The notes: generated by a model not told the origin, from the sequence alone. Positions 25,307 through 34,870 are shown, counted from the first letter of the stretch. The stretch is 64,000 nucleotides of DNA from Frigoriglobus tundricola (GCF_013128195.2 NZ_CP053452.2:6882001-6946000), one strand, 5' to 3'. Program-made: numbers and translations.

Positions 25307-26437
25307 TCACTTCTTGAGCGGTGGGGCCGCTCGCGGAACCGGGTTCGGGAACGTGAGGTGGTACTTCGGGTTCGCCTCGCGCATGAGTTCGGCGCTGAAC
25401 TTCGTGAACTCGTTTCCGGCTTTCGCGTTCCGCACATCGGTCAACAGAGTCGGTTTTTCTTTCTCGAATGACTTGGTCGTGTCCGCCGGGATCACCCGGT
25501 CGCACTTAAGGACGATGAACCCTCGATCGCCCTGGAACTCGAACGGGGTGAGGGCACTGACCTCACCGGGCTGGAGTTTCGCGATGGCGGCGTGAACGGC
25601 CTGCTCTGCTGAGTGTTCTTTGAACGGTCGCGCGCGCGGGATCGGCTTCGCGCGTCCATCGGCCGCCACGCCCGAGTTCGGCTTACCCGATTGCGGGCAG
25701 CGGCGGGCGTGAGCGTCGAACTCTTTTTCGCTCCCGCGCACCTTTTCGTATGCCGCGCGGGCCTCGTCCTCTTTGCTCCAAATGATGATTCGGCAATCGA
25801 GCTTCTCGCCGTACCTCAGATCGAACGCCTGTCGCAGTTCCGCTTCGGTCGGCGCCGTCACCTTCGCACGGCACAAGCGGGCGAGCATCTCGGTCGGGAT
25901 CATCATGTCCTCGTTCCACTCCTCCAGCGTTTTGCCCTGCCTCTCGAGCAGTTCCTTCGACAGTTGCTCGCGGGTCATCTTGCGCCGTGCGCAGGTCGCG
26001 TCGAGCATGGCCTCGATTTCCGCCGGCGTGATCGTCAACCCCTTCTGGGCGAAGGCGTGCGCGACGATCTGATTGCTGACGAACAGCTCCAACTCCTGCT
26101 TGCCGTAGCGGCGGATGAGGTGGTCCGCGAACGCCTCGCGCGAAATCGGCACGTCACCGAAGATCGTCGCGACCGGTTCCCCGGGCTTCGGCGCTGCGGC
26201 GGGGGGCGCGGCGTCCTTCGGGGGCTGTACCGCGGGCTTCTGTTCGGGCGTGTCCGCTGGGCGCGCCGACACCGGCACGGGCCCGTGCCACGCCCCGACG
26301 CCGGTCAGTCCGACGCACGCGGCGACCGTCACCGCGGCGCGTTTCCATGTCACGATCATCGTCTTCACCACTCCTTTGGTGAGAGAAAGAACCCGGCCGG
26401 GACCGCCCCGGTGGGCGGTGCGGAGGAAGTCGGCCAC
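25307..26437 (-). CDS. SurA/PpiC-like anchored protein, sigma-less paralogue of the next gene
   Basis: A 376-residue protein closely similar over its length to the membrane helix and chaperone part of the gene at 23432-25213 (EPVATIFGDVPISREAFADH, VLKCDRVIPADTTKSFE). At its N-terminus it keeps VADFLRTA, the text at the beginning of the sigma domain, joined directly to PGRVLSLTKGVVKTM, the text just before the helix. About 200 residues of sigma regions 2 and 4 are therefore missing, as by an in-frame deletion. An ATG at 26359 behind AAAGGAG would give a 350-residue protein starting at the helix, and may be the real start. It is first in a likely two-gene transcript with the fusion gene. Confidence 0.75.
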   Translation of the reverse strand: MADFLRTAHRGGPGRVLSLTKGVVKTMIVTWKRAAVTVAACVGLTGVGAWHGPVPVSARPADTPEQKPAVQPPKDAAPPAAAPKPGEPVATIFGDVPISREAFADHLIRRYGKQELELFVSNQIVAHAFAQKGLTITPAEIEAMLDATCARRKMTREQLSKELLERQGKTLEEWNEDMMIPTEMLARLCRAKVTAPTEAELRQAFDLRYGEKLDCRIIIWSKEDEARAAYEKVRGSEKEFDAHARRCPQSGKPNSGVAADGRAKPIPRARPFKEHSAEQAVHAAIAKLQPGEVSALTPFEFQGDRGFIVLKCDRVIPADTTKSFEKEKPTLLTDVRNAKAGNEFTKFSAELMREANPKYHLTFPNPVPRAAPPLKK

Positions 26438-26576
26438 GAGCCGCTCGGCCGGACGTTCGGAGAGGTATTGCCGCGCCCGGGCCGGCGCGTCCCGAAATTT
26501 TGTATCGCGGGGGCGGACGTTATCCGAAGAGCCGGACGGAAAAGTGGTTCACTATGCGGGCAGATGGGGTTCGAGG

Positions 26577-27971
26577 TCACTTACCTAGCTTGTCCAGGAC
26601 GTTCTTCGTGACGCGGATGACGTTCGGGTCGTTGCCGCGGAGCCCGTGGCTCCAGTCGGTGCTGCCCACGGTGACCACGGTGCCGCCGCGGGTGTAGGTG
26701 CCGATCACCGCGTTGCCGGTGCGGCCCTTCGGCCACTTCTCGTACCACTCGCAGTCGTCGGGCGCCCATCGGGCCGGCGCGGTCGCGACCACTTCAAAGC
26801 CCCTCGGCGTGCCGTCGGCGTGGGTCGGGAAGGGGAGGCCGTCTCTCCATTCTAGTTCGCACCCGTCGCACTCGTAGCCGACCGTCTTGTAGCCGGGCAG
26901 CTTCGCACCGAACGCGTCGCCCCTCTTCAGGCCGGTCCCCGCCAGGAGCCAGTGGTCCGGCCGGTGCGCGGTGTACGCCCCGGTGCCGTCCATGAACTGC
27001 CCGTGACTGCGGTGGTAGCCGCCCCACAGGAACCCGACACCCGTGAGGGCGTTCTCGGGCCGATTCACGAGGTAATGACTCCAGAGTGACGTGAGCGTCT
27101 TGTAGTCGCCGGTCTTGTACACCGGGTCGTCGCCGAAGCTCTGCTTCCAGCACGCGAGCGCCCGGCCGCTGTCCTCGGTGCGCACCTGCCAACAACAGGT
27201 GTTGCCGCTGAAGAACGCGACATTCCCGCCGCTCCCAATGTACTTCTCCAGGTTGTCGCGCATCGGCCCGGACCAGTACTCGTCGTGCCCGACGGAGAGT
27301 ACCAGCTTGTAGCTCTTGAGCAACTCGGGGTGGTGTTCGAGGTCGAGGTTCGTGCAGTAATCGAGGGCGTAGCCGTTGCTCTCGGCCCACTTCACGAACG
27401 GCCCTTCCCACTGCGCGAACTGCGACGCCTGCGGGCGGTCGAACGACACGCGGCGGCCCTGCACCTTGTGCCGCCCGTGGTACGCGTACAGGCTGTACCC
27501 GCCCCAGTTCGTGTACGCGTTGTAGGTGTTGGTCGAGAGCTGAAGCAGGATCTTCGCGTCCGCGCCCGGCTCCTTCGGCCGCAGTACGAAGAACGCCGTA
27601 CCGCCGCCGAATTCGATGAGGTAGTACCCGGTCCTCCAGCCCGCGGTGCGGAGGGTAAAGCTGACCGGCCAGCGGCACCCGTGCGAAGAGGCGTCTTTCG
27701 GGATGTCGTGCCGGAGCGCGTCCGTAATTGTGCCGCTTTGCACCTCCGTTTTGGTGGCGCCGAGCCGCGAAACCGTGTAAGCGTACCGCTTCTGCGAAGA
27801 CGAGACGCGCACCTGCACTTCTTCGCCGACGGTGTAGCTCATGGGCATCGCGTAGCCCTCGACCGCCGGGCGCTTGGCGGGCTCGTCGGCCGCACGGGCG
27901 CTGAGGTGGAGGGCGCCCGCGACTGCGGCACCGATTCGGAGTGCCAGGCGGCGGGTGACGGGCAGGGTCAT
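26577..27971 (-). CDS. Exported N,N-dimethylformamidase beta-subunit-like protein
   Basis: A 464-residue protein resembling the C-terminal domain of N,N-dimethylformamidase large subunits, a family common in planctomycetes where the substrate is unknown. An export signal with RR is at the N-terminus (TRRLALRIGAAVAGALHL). Family segments include LLQLSTNTYNAYTNWGGYSL, LVLSVGHDEYWSGPMRDNLE and NVAFFSGNTCCWQVR, followed by a C-terminal VVTVGSTDWSHGLRGNDP. The gene is followed in the same direction by the PPIase genes, about 140 bases away, with no sign of functional linkage. A TAT route is possible but not certain. Confidence 0.75.
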   Translation of the reverse strand: MTLPVTRRLALRIGAAVAGALHLSARAADEPAKRPAVEGYAMPMSYTVGEEVQVRVSSSQKRYAYTVSRLGATKTEVQSGTITDALRHDIPKDASSHGCRWPVSFTLRTAGWRTGYYLIEFGGGTAFFVLRPKEPGADAKILLQLSTNTYNAYTNWGGYSLYAYHGRHKVQGRRVSFDRPQASQFAQWEGPFVKWAESNGYALDYCTNLDLEHHPELLKSYKLVLSVGHDEYWSGPMRDNLEKYIGSGGNVAFFSGNTCCWQVRTEDSGRALACWKQSFGDDPVYKTGDYKTLTSLWSHYLVNRPENALTGVGFLWGGYHRSHGQFMDGTGAYTAHRPDHWLLAGTGLKRGDAFGAKLPGYKTVGYECDGCELEWRDGLPFPTHADGTPRGFEVVATAPARWAPDDCEWYEKWPKGRTGNAVIGTYTRGGTVVTVGSTDWSHGLRGNDPNVIRVTKNVLDKLGK

Positions 27972-28014
27972 TGGGGCACCGACGAGAAGAGGACCAGTCC
28001 GCGACCGACAGAAC

Positions 28015-29346
28015 TCACACCCAGGTCGGCTCCCAGCCCTTGCGGTAGGGTTTCGTCAGCAGCGCGCTGGCGGCCTTCGAGTTGGTCACCGCGAGCTTCG
28101 CGGCGTCCCACTTGAGCGTCTCGCCGGGCGTGCGGATCGCGACCGTGCCGAGGAGAACCGTTTCCGTCAGCGCGCTGGCGTAGTCGAAGTGCGAGGTCGT
28201 CTTGCCCACGCCGCGACAGGCGTCGGCCCAGCCGACGTAGTGATCGACGGCCGGCACCGTCTCGAACTTGAAGTCCTGGAAATCGGCTTCGGGGAACAGC
28301 TTCGGGGCGGCGACGTGTGGGACCAGGAGCGAGCCCTTTTCACCGATCAGGAGCGAGCCCGCGCCGGGCAGCTTGACCCCTTTCGCGAGCCCGAGCGCGT
28401 CGTGCGGCGGCAGCTTCCCCTCGCCGTCGTACCAGGTGAGCCCGAGCGTCGCGCCGGCGGTGCGCTCGGTACCGGGGAACTCGTAGCGCACCACCGACTG
28501 CGTGTACCACACCGAGCGGTTCATGGGCGCGCTCTCGGCCCGGACGGTGAGCGGCGCGGTGAGCCCGAGCGCCAGAAACACCGGGTCGAGGATGTGGCAC
28601 CCGAAGTCGCCGAGTTGCCCGTTGGAGAAGTCCTGCCACGCCCGCCAGTTGAACGAGTGGTACAGGTCCTTTTTGTACGGCCGCTCCGGGGCCGCTCCGA
28701 GCCACTCGTCCCAGTGGAGGCCCGCCGGCACCGGGTCCGCTCCCTCCGGGCGGTCCGGGGCGAACAGCCAGCCCATCTTCCCGGCCTGCCAGGAGTGAAC
28801 CGCTTTCACTTTCCCGATGGTGCCGTCGCGAACCAGCTTCACCGCCGTGCGGTACGCCGAGTGCGACTGGATCTGGTTCCCCATCTGCGTGACGACGCCG
28901 GCCCGCTTCGCGGCCAGCCGCATCTGCCGGGCCTCGAATACCGTGTGCGTGAGCGGCTTCTGGCAGAACACGTGCTTCCCGAGCGCCATCGCCGGCAGCG
29001 CGACCGGCGCGTGCATGTGGTCGGGCGTGGAGACGGTGACCGCGTCGAAGTCCTTCGGTCGGTCGAGCAGCCGGCGCCAGTCGGTGAACGTTTTCGCGGC
29101 CTTGAACTGGGTCGCGGCCCGGCCGAGGAACTTCTCGCCCTCGTCGGTGTCGCAGAGCGCAACAACGTTCACGTTCGGACCGGCCGACACGTGAACGAGG
29201 TCGTCCCACCCCTTACCGCCGGTGCCGACCGACGCGAGCCGCAGGGTTTCGTTGGCGCCCCGGACGCGGGCCCAACTGGCCGCGGTCAGGGCCGATACGC
29301 CGGCCACTTGAAGGAACCGGCGGCGCGTGACGGTGGCGGTACGCAT
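28015..29346 (-). CDS. TAT-exported Gfo/Idh/MocA family oxidoreductase
   Basis: A 443-residue NAD(P)-dependent dehydrogenase-like protein acting on sugars or polyols. A twin-arginine signal is clear at the start (VTRRRFLQVAGVSALTAASW), so it is exported folded with its cofactor. The Rossmann fold begins with LRLASVGTGGKGWDD. The motif CQKPLTHTVFEARQM corresponds to the EKP catalytic-site loop of the family, here QKP. The C-terminal part has the DFGCHILDPVFLALGL substrate-domain strand. Such secreted Gfo/Idh proteins are very numerous in planctomycetes. The gene precedes the dimethylformamidase-like gene by 44 bases and may be cotranscribed. Confidence 0.88.
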   Translation of the reverse strand: MRTATVTRRRFLQVAGVSALTAASWARVRGANETLRLASVGTGGKGWDDLVHVSAGPNVNVVALCDTDEGEKFLGRAATQFKAAKTFTDWRRLLDRPKDFDAVTVSTPDHMHAPVALPAMALGKHVFCQKPLTHTVFEARQMRLAAKRAGVVTQMGNQIQSHSAYRTAVKLVRDGTIGKVKAVHSWQAGKMGWLFAPDRPEGADPVPAGLHWDEWLGAAPERPYKKDLYHSFNWRAWQDFSNGQLGDFGCHILDPVFLALGLTAPLTVRAESAPMNRSVWYTQSVVRYEFPGTERTAGATLGLTWYDGEGKLPPHDALGLAKGVKLPGAGSLLIGEKGSLLVPHVAAPKLFPEADFQDFKFETVPAVDHYVGWADACRGVGKTTSHFDYASALTETVLLGTVAIRTPGETLKWDAAKLAVTNSKAASALLTKPYRKGWEPTWV

Positions 29347-29477
29347 GGTGGGACCCGGGGTGGGTAACTGGCGGTGGGATCTCGACTGTACCCGACTTGC
29401 GCATCTGCGACAAGAATCATCAGCGAGCGGCGTGAGCCCGCCGGTGCTTGACGATGCGAAGCACCGGTGGGCTCATT

Positions 29478-29615
29478 GTTGTAGGTCGCGGTCGAGGAGG
29501 CTTTGCGACGAGGCCGACGGCGGACGAGCGACGCGTGTCACGCTCGCGCCGATCCGCATAACAATCCGCCGTCGGGCCATCGCGTGCAAAGCCACGCTCG
29601 ACCGCGACCTACAAC
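29478..29615. repeat. Dispersed palindromic repeat, family A copy 1
   Basis: The element begins GTTGTAGGTCGCGGTCGAG at 29478 and ends with its exact complement at 29615. The arms continue inward as GAGGCTTTGCGACGAGGCC, with mismatches on the other side, around a centre containing GCGCCGATCCGCATAAC. It is the most diverged of three copies (others at 50026-50155 and 60001-60116). It fills most of the gap between the oxidoreductase start and the DUF1080 stop. Confidence 0.85.
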
Positions 29616-29627
29616 ACGGCGCGCGAT

Positions 29628-30338
29628 TCACTTCACCGTCAGCAACTTGTCTTCCTTCGGGAAGGTTTCCAGCACCAGGCCCTTGAACTGGACCTCCTGG
29701 GGAACGCTGTTCGAGTGCAGTTGCAGGCCGATCGGACCCGCTTTGATGCGATCCGGTTCGGGGTCGCGCCAGTCCACCACCGCGGTGCCGTTCACGGCCA
29801 CGCGCACGCGGTTGCCCTGGGCCAGGATCTCGATGTCGTTCCAGTCGTGCTGCTTGCCGACCTTCTTCGCCGGTCCGCCGTCCACCGGTAGCGAGTTGCG
29901 GCCGAACAGGTCGTACATGCCGTACCCGGACGGGAACATGACCAGGTGGCCCTTGTACGTGTGCTCGGTGCGGTCCTTCTTGGGGTCCTGCACCTTGCCG
30001 TCGGCCTTGGGGGAAACCTCGCCCCAGAAGGCGACACCTGAATGCATCTCCGACGTGACCAGTTTGGACGCGAACGTGAGCCGGAAGTCGGTGTACGAGT
30101 GCTTGGTGAGCAGATAAGTGCTGTACTTCAGCGGGTCGGTGTTCTTGGCGACGATCGCCCCGTCCTTGACGGCCCACAGATCGGAGTAGCCGTCCCAGCC
30201 GTCGAGCGTCTTGCCGTCGAACAGCTTGATCGTCTCGGTCTTGCCCTCGCGGGGCTTCGCGACCGGCGGGGCTTTCTTGTCCTGGCCGAGGGCGGCCACA
30301 CTTGCGGCGAGTACGAACAGAAGCGCGAGAACACGCAT
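29628..30338 (-). CDS. Secreted DUF1080 (3-keto-disaccharide hydrolase domain) protein
   Basis: A 236-residue exported protein with a signal peptide (VLALLFVLAASVAALG). The DUF1080 domain fills the rest: it opens with IKLFDGKTLDGWDGYSDLWA, continues with VKDGAIVAKN and ends with GPIGLQLHSNSVPQEVQFKG, the standard beginning and end of this concanavalin-like fold. Such domains bind or cleave glycans in planctomycetes and are often very numerous. The ATG at 30338 is used because the frame upstream overlaps the acyl-CoA dehydrogenase on the same strand and does not read as protein. Confidence 0.88.
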   Translation of the reverse strand: MRVLALLFVLAASVAALGQDKKAPPVAKPREGKTETIKLFDGKTLDGWDGYSDLWAVKDGAIVAKNTDPLKYSTYLLTKHSYTDFRLTFASKLVTSEMHSGVAFWGEVSPKADGKVQDPKKDRTEHTYKGHLVMFPSGYGMYDLFGRNSLPVDGGPAKKVGKQHDWNDIEILAQGNRVRVAVNGTAVVDWRDPEPDRIKAGPIGLQLHSNSVPQEVQFKGLVLETFPKEDKLLTVK

Positions 30339-30433
30339 GGCAGCGTTCCTGTGGGCGAGCGGGAGAGAGGGTGCCGGCCGATGATACCCACCGGCCGGCC
30401 GCAATGCACGCGGGAACTCGCCCGCCCGCGCCC

Positions 30434-31615
30434 TCACTTGAACGCTTCCCACTCCTTGCCCAGCACGGCGGCGGCGATCTTCAGCTTCAGGATCTCGTCG
30501 GTGCCCTCGTAGATGCGGCACACCCGCACGTCCATCAGGTGCCGGCCGGGGCGGTACAGCGTGCTCCACCCGCGGCCGCCGAACACCTGCACCGCCCGGT
30601 CGGCGGCGTCCCACGCGGCGTTGGTCGCGAAGAACTTCGCCTGCGCGGCGAGCAGGTCGGCCCGCCGGGCCAGCTCCTTGTCGCCGGGGTGCGCCGCGGA
30701 CCGGTCCTTCATCTCCGCCGCGCGCAGGACCATCGACTCGCTCGCCACGCGGTCCATCTCGATGTGCGCGATGTGGTCCTGTACGAGCTGGTGCCGGGCG
30801 ATCTCCTTGCCGTGCTGCTTCCGCACCTTCGCGTACTCGATCGTCTCCGTGAGGCAGTCCTCGATCACGCCCAGGCACCCGGCCGCGACGCTCAACCGGC
30901 CGCTCACGAGCGTCCCCATCGCGACGCGGAACCCGTCGCCCTCGGCGCCGAGCAGGTTCTCCGCCGGCACCACCGCTTCGTGCATCTCGAACATCGCGGT
31001 GTTGGACGTCGGCATCCCCATTTTGGCGTTCACGGCGAACGACTCCTTCTCGAACCCGGGCTGGTCCGTGTCCAGAACGAACGCGGAAATGCGCCCGGTG
31101 CCGACGGCGCCGGCCGGGTACCCGAACACGATCACCGCGTCGGCGATGCCGCCGTTGGAGATGAGGTACTTCACCCCGTTGAGGACGTAGCGGTCGCCCT
31201 TCTTCTCGTAGGTGGTGGTCATCTCGCGCGGGTTGCTGCCGGCGTCCGGCTCGGTGAGCCCGAACGCGAGGACCTTCTCGCCGCGGGCCGCCGCCGGCAG
31301 GTACTTCTTCTTGAGCGCGTCGCTGCCCCAGGTCTGGATCGGGTACGCGCCGATGCTGAGGTGGCCGGAGAAGAACGTGCGGACGGTGGTCCCCTCGCGG
31401 CCGATCCGGGTGAGGGCCGTGAAGTAGCTCACGTTGTCGGCCCCGCGCCCGCCGTACTCGGGGCCGATGTTCATCCCGAGCAGGTTGTGCTTCTTCGCGA
31501 GCGGGACCACCTGGTCGTTGAACTTTCGCTCGGCGTAGGCGAGTTCCTCGGCCGGGCGGACCTCCTGGCAGAACGCTTCGGTGTCTTCCATCAGTCTGGC
31601 GGCGTCGAAGGGCAT
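30434..31615 (-). CDS. Acyl-CoA dehydrogenase
   Basis: A 393-residue FAD-dependent enzyme that introduces a 2,3-double bond in acyl-CoA thioesters. The N-terminal helical domain, the beta domain with FGLTEPDAGSNPREMTTTYE (the flavin-side signature), and the C-terminal helical domain with VQVFGGRGWSTLYRPGRHLM and RVCRIYEGTDEILKL are all in place, with normal length. The last segment carries the Glu (YEGT) that is usually the catalytic base. No electron-transfer flavoprotein or other beta-oxidation gene is adjacent. The substrate is unknown. Confidence 0.92.
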   Translation of the reverse strand: MPFDAARLMEDTEAFCQEVRPAEELAYAERKFNDQVVPLAKKHNLLGMNIGPEYGGRGADNVSYFTALTRIGREGTTVRTFFSGHLSIGAYPIQTWGSDALKKKYLPAAARGEKVLAFGLTEPDAGSNPREMTTTYEKKGDRYVLNGVKYLISNGGIADAVIVFGYPAGAVGTGRISAFVLDTDQPGFEKESFAVNAKMGMPTSNTAMFEMHEAVVPAENLLGAEGDGFRVAMGTLVSGRLSVAAGCLGVIEDCLTETIEYAKVRKQHGKEIARHQLVQDHIAHIEMDRVASESMVLRAAEMKDRSAAHPGDKELARRADLLAAQAKFFATNAAWDAADRAVQVFGGRGWSTLYRPGRHLMDVRVCRIYEGTDEILKLKIAAAVLGKEWEAFK

Positions 31616-31859
31616 GACCGGCTCCTGGGGATCGGAGATGGGGAGGGGAATACCGGAATTGTACGCGCCCCGTCCGCCTTTAACCCAGGGCGGTGCACGG
31701 GCTGAGGAGTCCCACCCCGTTCGGGGTGACGGCGGCTTTGCGGGCCGTCCGGCTGAAACCCCAAACGGCTCAACTCACACCGTACGGAGCACACCCTGAG
31801 CCCCGAGCGTCGGGCGCCCGGGGCCGCGCCGGAGGTCTTCTTGAAGCGCCGCGTGCGCC
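31616..31859. other. Intergenic region with short hairpin
   Basis: Contains ACCCCGTTCGGGGT, a 14-base palindrome, near 31722, and GC-rich text with no clear gene. It separates two minus-strand genes. Confidence 0.5.
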
Positions 31860-33587
31860 TCAACTGATGATCTGCTTGCGCCGCTTGATGTAGTCCCAGA
31901 TCACGAACCGGTCCAGGTCGCGGCCGGCGGTGAACACCACGCGGCCCTTCGTGGCCCGCGCCATGCGGTAGGCGAACTGCACGTCCTCCTGCGACTGGTT
32001 CCAGTTCGAGATGAGGAAGATGTTGATCGTGATCCCCTCGCGGGCGCAGAGGAGCGCTTCGCGCATGGTCGCGTTTTCGGTCCGCGGGTCCGGGGGGTAC
32101 AGCATGTACACGGTGCTCCCCTCGAAGTGCGCCGTCGGCAGGCCGTCGGTGATGAGCACCACCTGCCGGTTCGGGGTGTCCTGGGTCGCCAGGAAGCGGC
32201 GGGCCGTCTGAAGGGCGTGCTGGATGTTGGTGAAGTGGTGCGGCACCCCGAACTCGCTCACGTTCGGGTTGCTCATGTCGGCCTTGAGCCGCACCACCGG
32301 GTTGAAGATGGTGACCGGCTTGGGCATCAGCCCGGCGATCTCGGACAGGTGCCGTGGCTTCGCGAACGTGTACATCTCGATGAACTGGAGGAAGTCGCCG
32401 GGGTACTCGCTGCGGATCAGCCCGTCGAGCGCGAGGCCCATGCGCTTGACGTTCACGTACTGGCCGTCGTACCGCATGGACCCGGACATGTCGAGCAGCA
32501 CGCAGGTGGCGGCCTTCGGGTTCACCCGGGTGTGGTGGATGAGGATGTCCTCGGGTTTCATGCGGACCGCGCGCGGGGAGCCCTCCGGGGCCTCGCCCGC
32601 GGTCCGCACGAGCGCGTTGACGATGCTCGCGGGGATGTCCATTTGCGAGACCGAGTCGCCGAACTCGTAGGGCTTGGTTTTCGCGGACTCGACCGCGCCC
32701 TCGCCGGTGACCGCGTCGGGGTGGCGGCCGGAGCGCGACGCCTGCAGCTCGCTGAAGATCTGCGTGAGCACCTTCGACTGGAACAGCCGCAGCGCCTTGG
32801 GCGTGAGCCGGTACTTGCCGGCCCCGTCGCCCTCCAGCCCCTGCTTCTCGGCCTGTTCGCGGATGTAGTCCTCCACCTGCTGCTGGAGCGCCTTGAGGTT
32901 CTCGATGTCGCCCGGCTCGGCGAACTTTTCGAGGTCCTCCATGTCGATGATCGCGAGCTGGGCGGTCTTCTTGGCCTCGTCGAGCTGCTTGAGGAGCTTG
33001 TCGATGGTGTCCAGCTCGTCCTTCACGTCGAGCGCTTCGGGCACCGTCAGCTTCTGCCGGCCGGTGAAGTCGTGCTTCGCGGCCAGTTCGTCCACCTGGT
33101 ACTTCTCGCCCAGTAGGCCGGACACGAGGACCAGCTCGCGCGCGAAGTCGTCGGTGTCGTCGCCGACCTTGAAGTACAGCGATTCGAGGTCCGCGATCTG
33201 CTCCTCCTTGACCGCCTTGCGGTACTCGCTGGCGAGCTTCTTGGGCGGCCGGACCTTTTGCGCGGCGTCACGAAAGGCGCGCTCGGCGGCCTTCTGAGCG
33301 GCCGCCGTCTCGTAGGTCTCGAGGATCTTCCGCTTGCGCTCGAGGAGCATCTGCTTCAGGGCGTTGATGCTCGGCCCGAGGCCGGCGATCTGGGACGCGT
33401 CGAGGCGGACGGCGTTGGCCAACTGTTCTTCAGTGAACTCGTCGGTGTCGCCGAACTGGAGCAGGTGCTCCATCATCGGCGACACCAGGTCCGGCGGGGG
33501 CGCGGTGGGGCTCGGGAAGTTCACCGGGTCGTACCGCTGGTACGTGTGAACGATCCCGCCGGGCGTTTGCGCTTCCTGGGGGTCCAT
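31860..33587 (-). CDS. VWA (CoxE-like) domain protein
   Basis: A 575-residue cytoplasmic protein. Residues about 1-330 are a helical, charged region (TYETAAAQKAAERAFRDAAQ, LEKFAEPGDIENLKALQQQV). The C-terminal half is a von Willebrand A domain with the metal-site motif LLDMSGSMRYDG near 365 and VVLITDGLPTAHFEG further on. Such proteins usually work with a MoxR-type AAA ATPase, as in CoxD/CoxE or RavA/ViaA, to insert metals or remodel complexes. No MoxR gene is visible within the window, so the partner must be elsewhere. Similarly built proteins occur in many planctomycetes. Confidence 0.75.
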   Translation of the reverse strand: MDPQEAQTPGGIVHTYQRYDPVNFPSPTAPPPDLVSPMMEHLLQFGDTDEFTEEQLANAVRLDASQIAGLGPSINALKQMLLERKRKILETYETAAAQKAAERAFRDAAQKVRPPKKLASEYRKAVKEEQIADLESLYFKVGDDTDDFARELVLVSGLLGEKYQVDELAAKHDFTGRQKLTVPEALDVKDELDTIDKLLKQLDEAKKTAQLAIIDMEDLEKFAEPGDIENLKALQQQVEDYIREQAEKQGLEGDGAGKYRLTPKALRLFQSKVLTQIFSELQASRSGRHPDAVTGEGAVESAKTKPYEFGDSVSQMDIPASIVNALVRTAGEAPEGSPRAVRMKPEDILIHHTRVNPKAATCVLLDMSGSMRYDGQYVNVKRMGLALDGLIRSEYPGDFLQFIEMYTFAKPRHLSEIAGLMPKPVTIFNPVVRLKADMSNPNVSEFGVPHHFTNIQHALQTARRFLATQDTPNRQVVLITDGLPTAHFEGSTVYMLYPPDPRTENATMREALLCAREGITINIFLISNWNQSQEDVQFAYRMARATKGRVVFTAGRDLDRFVIWDYIKRRKQIIS

Positions 33588-33682
33588 CGCGTGCCTCGCG
33601 GGCGGAAAGGTGTCCGGTCATTCTACACGCCGGGCACCCAAACCCCCAACCGGGCCGGCCCGCGCACCGACCCCACGGACGA

Positions 33683-33730
33683 ACGGGGCCGGCCGGGCGC
33701 GCCCCAGTGGGTGCGCCCGGCCGGCCCCGT
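33683..33730 (-). terminator. Hairpin downstream of gspF
   Basis: ACGGGGCCGGCCGGGCGC at 33683-33700 pairs exactly with 33713-33730 around a 12-base loop, 22 bases beyond the stop codon of the GspF-like gene. There is no U-tract. An 18-bp all-GC stem at this place probably marks the end of the GspE-GspF transcript. Confidence 0.5.
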
Positions 33731-33751
33731 CGCGCCGCACGCGGCCGCGCG

Positions 33752-34870
33752 CTACGGCCCCGGCTTCGGGATGAGCGGCGAGTCCGGCACGGTGAGCGCG
33801 GGTTTGCCGTCGTCGCTCGCGTTGTTGAGGTTCTTCAGGTACACCGTGGTGAAGATGCGGAAGATGGCGGTGATGATGAACGCGGCCACCAGCAGCCAGA
33901 TGAACGCCGAGGCGAACTTGTTCAGCGTGGAGAGCCGCCGCTGGGCCTGCTCGTTGTAGTTCTCGGCCTGGACGGCGCACATCTCCGGCAGCCGGCCGCT
34001 CTCCTCGGCCACCGCGACGGCGCTGCGGAACGAGTCGGGGAAGATGGCGGTCTGCGTGAACGAGTCGGAGATCGAGTTGCCCCGGCGGATCGACGCCTCG
34101 ACCTGCGGGGCCGCGGCCATGAACGCGGCGTTGTCGGTCGCGGTGAACGCCAGCCGGATCGCCTTCACGATGGACATGCGGGTGTCGAGCATCATCCGGA
34201 GCGCGATGCACAGCCGGTTCATGGCCAGCGCCCGGAGGCACGGGCCGAGGACCGGCACGCGGAACAGGTACCGCTGGAGCCGCGGGTACCGGCCGGTCAC
34301 GAAGGTGATGAGCCGGACGACGAGGAACCCCGCGAACAGGGCCGCCGCCACCCAGCACAGGAAGGTGACGGCGCCGTCCGCGCCCAGCAGGCCGAGCCCC
34401 AGGGGGTCGATCGGCTTGCCGTCGAGGGTCCGCCCCTTGGAGGGGGAGCTGAGCTGGATCATACCGAGGATCAGGATGAGCCCGGCGATGATCAGGACGG
34501 CGGCGAAGAACTGGACGAGCGGCCAGCTGATGTCCGAGATGAAGTCGCGGCGGAGCTTCTGCTGGGCGAGGTAGTACTTCTCGAGCTCGCCCATGACCTC
34601 GGGCAGGTTGCCGGTCTCCTCGCCGACGGTCGCCAGGGCGCGGAACAGCGGCGGGAACACGTGCGCCTGCTTGTCCATCGCCTCGTGGAGCGACCACCCG
34701 GCCTTGAGGTCCTCGTTGAGCCCGGCGGCGGCGCGGCGGAGCGGGGGCGTGCCCTCGCGGGCCAGTAGCCCGAAGGCGTCGCGGAGCATCATGCCGCCGG
34801 ACAGCGAGTACCGGAGCGCCCGGCACAGATCGATCAGGCTGGTCGTGCTGAGCTGCCTGTTGAACCACAT
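33752..34870 (-). CDS. Type II secretion / type IV pilus inner membrane protein (GspF/PilC-like)
   Basis: A 372-residue polytopic membrane protein with the two repeated GspF domains: the first begins LIDLCRALRYSLSGGMMLRD, the second LALNRLCIALRMML-like (AMNRLCIALRMMLDTRMSIV). The family motif PEVMGELEKYYLAQQKLRRD and three hydrophobic helices are present, including a C-terminal one (SAFIWLLVAAFIITAIFRIF). The ATG at 34870 has GAGG nine bases upstream; a TTG two codons earlier is less likely. It is encoded 30 bases after the GspE-like ATPase, so the two form an assembly motor and platform. No pseudopilin or secretin gene is adjacent. Confidence 0.85.
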   Translation of the reverse strand: MWFNRQLSTTSLIDLCRALRYSLSGGMMLRDAFGLLAREGTPPLRRAAAGLNEDLKAGWSLHEAMDKQAHVFPPLFRALATVGEETGNLPEVMGELEKYYLAQQKLRRDFISDISWPLVQFFAAVLIIAGLILILGMIQLSSPSKGRTLDGKPIDPLGLGLLGADGAVTFLCWVAAALFAGFLVVRLITFVTGRYPRLQRYLFRVPVLGPCLRALAMNRLCIALRMMLDTRMSIVKAIRLAFTATDNAAFMAAAPQVEASIRRGNSISDSFTQTAIFPDSFRSAVAVAEESGRLPEMCAVQAENYNEQAQRRLSTLNKFASAFIWLLVAAFIITAIFRIFTTVYLKNLNNASDDGKPALTVPDSPLIPKPGP

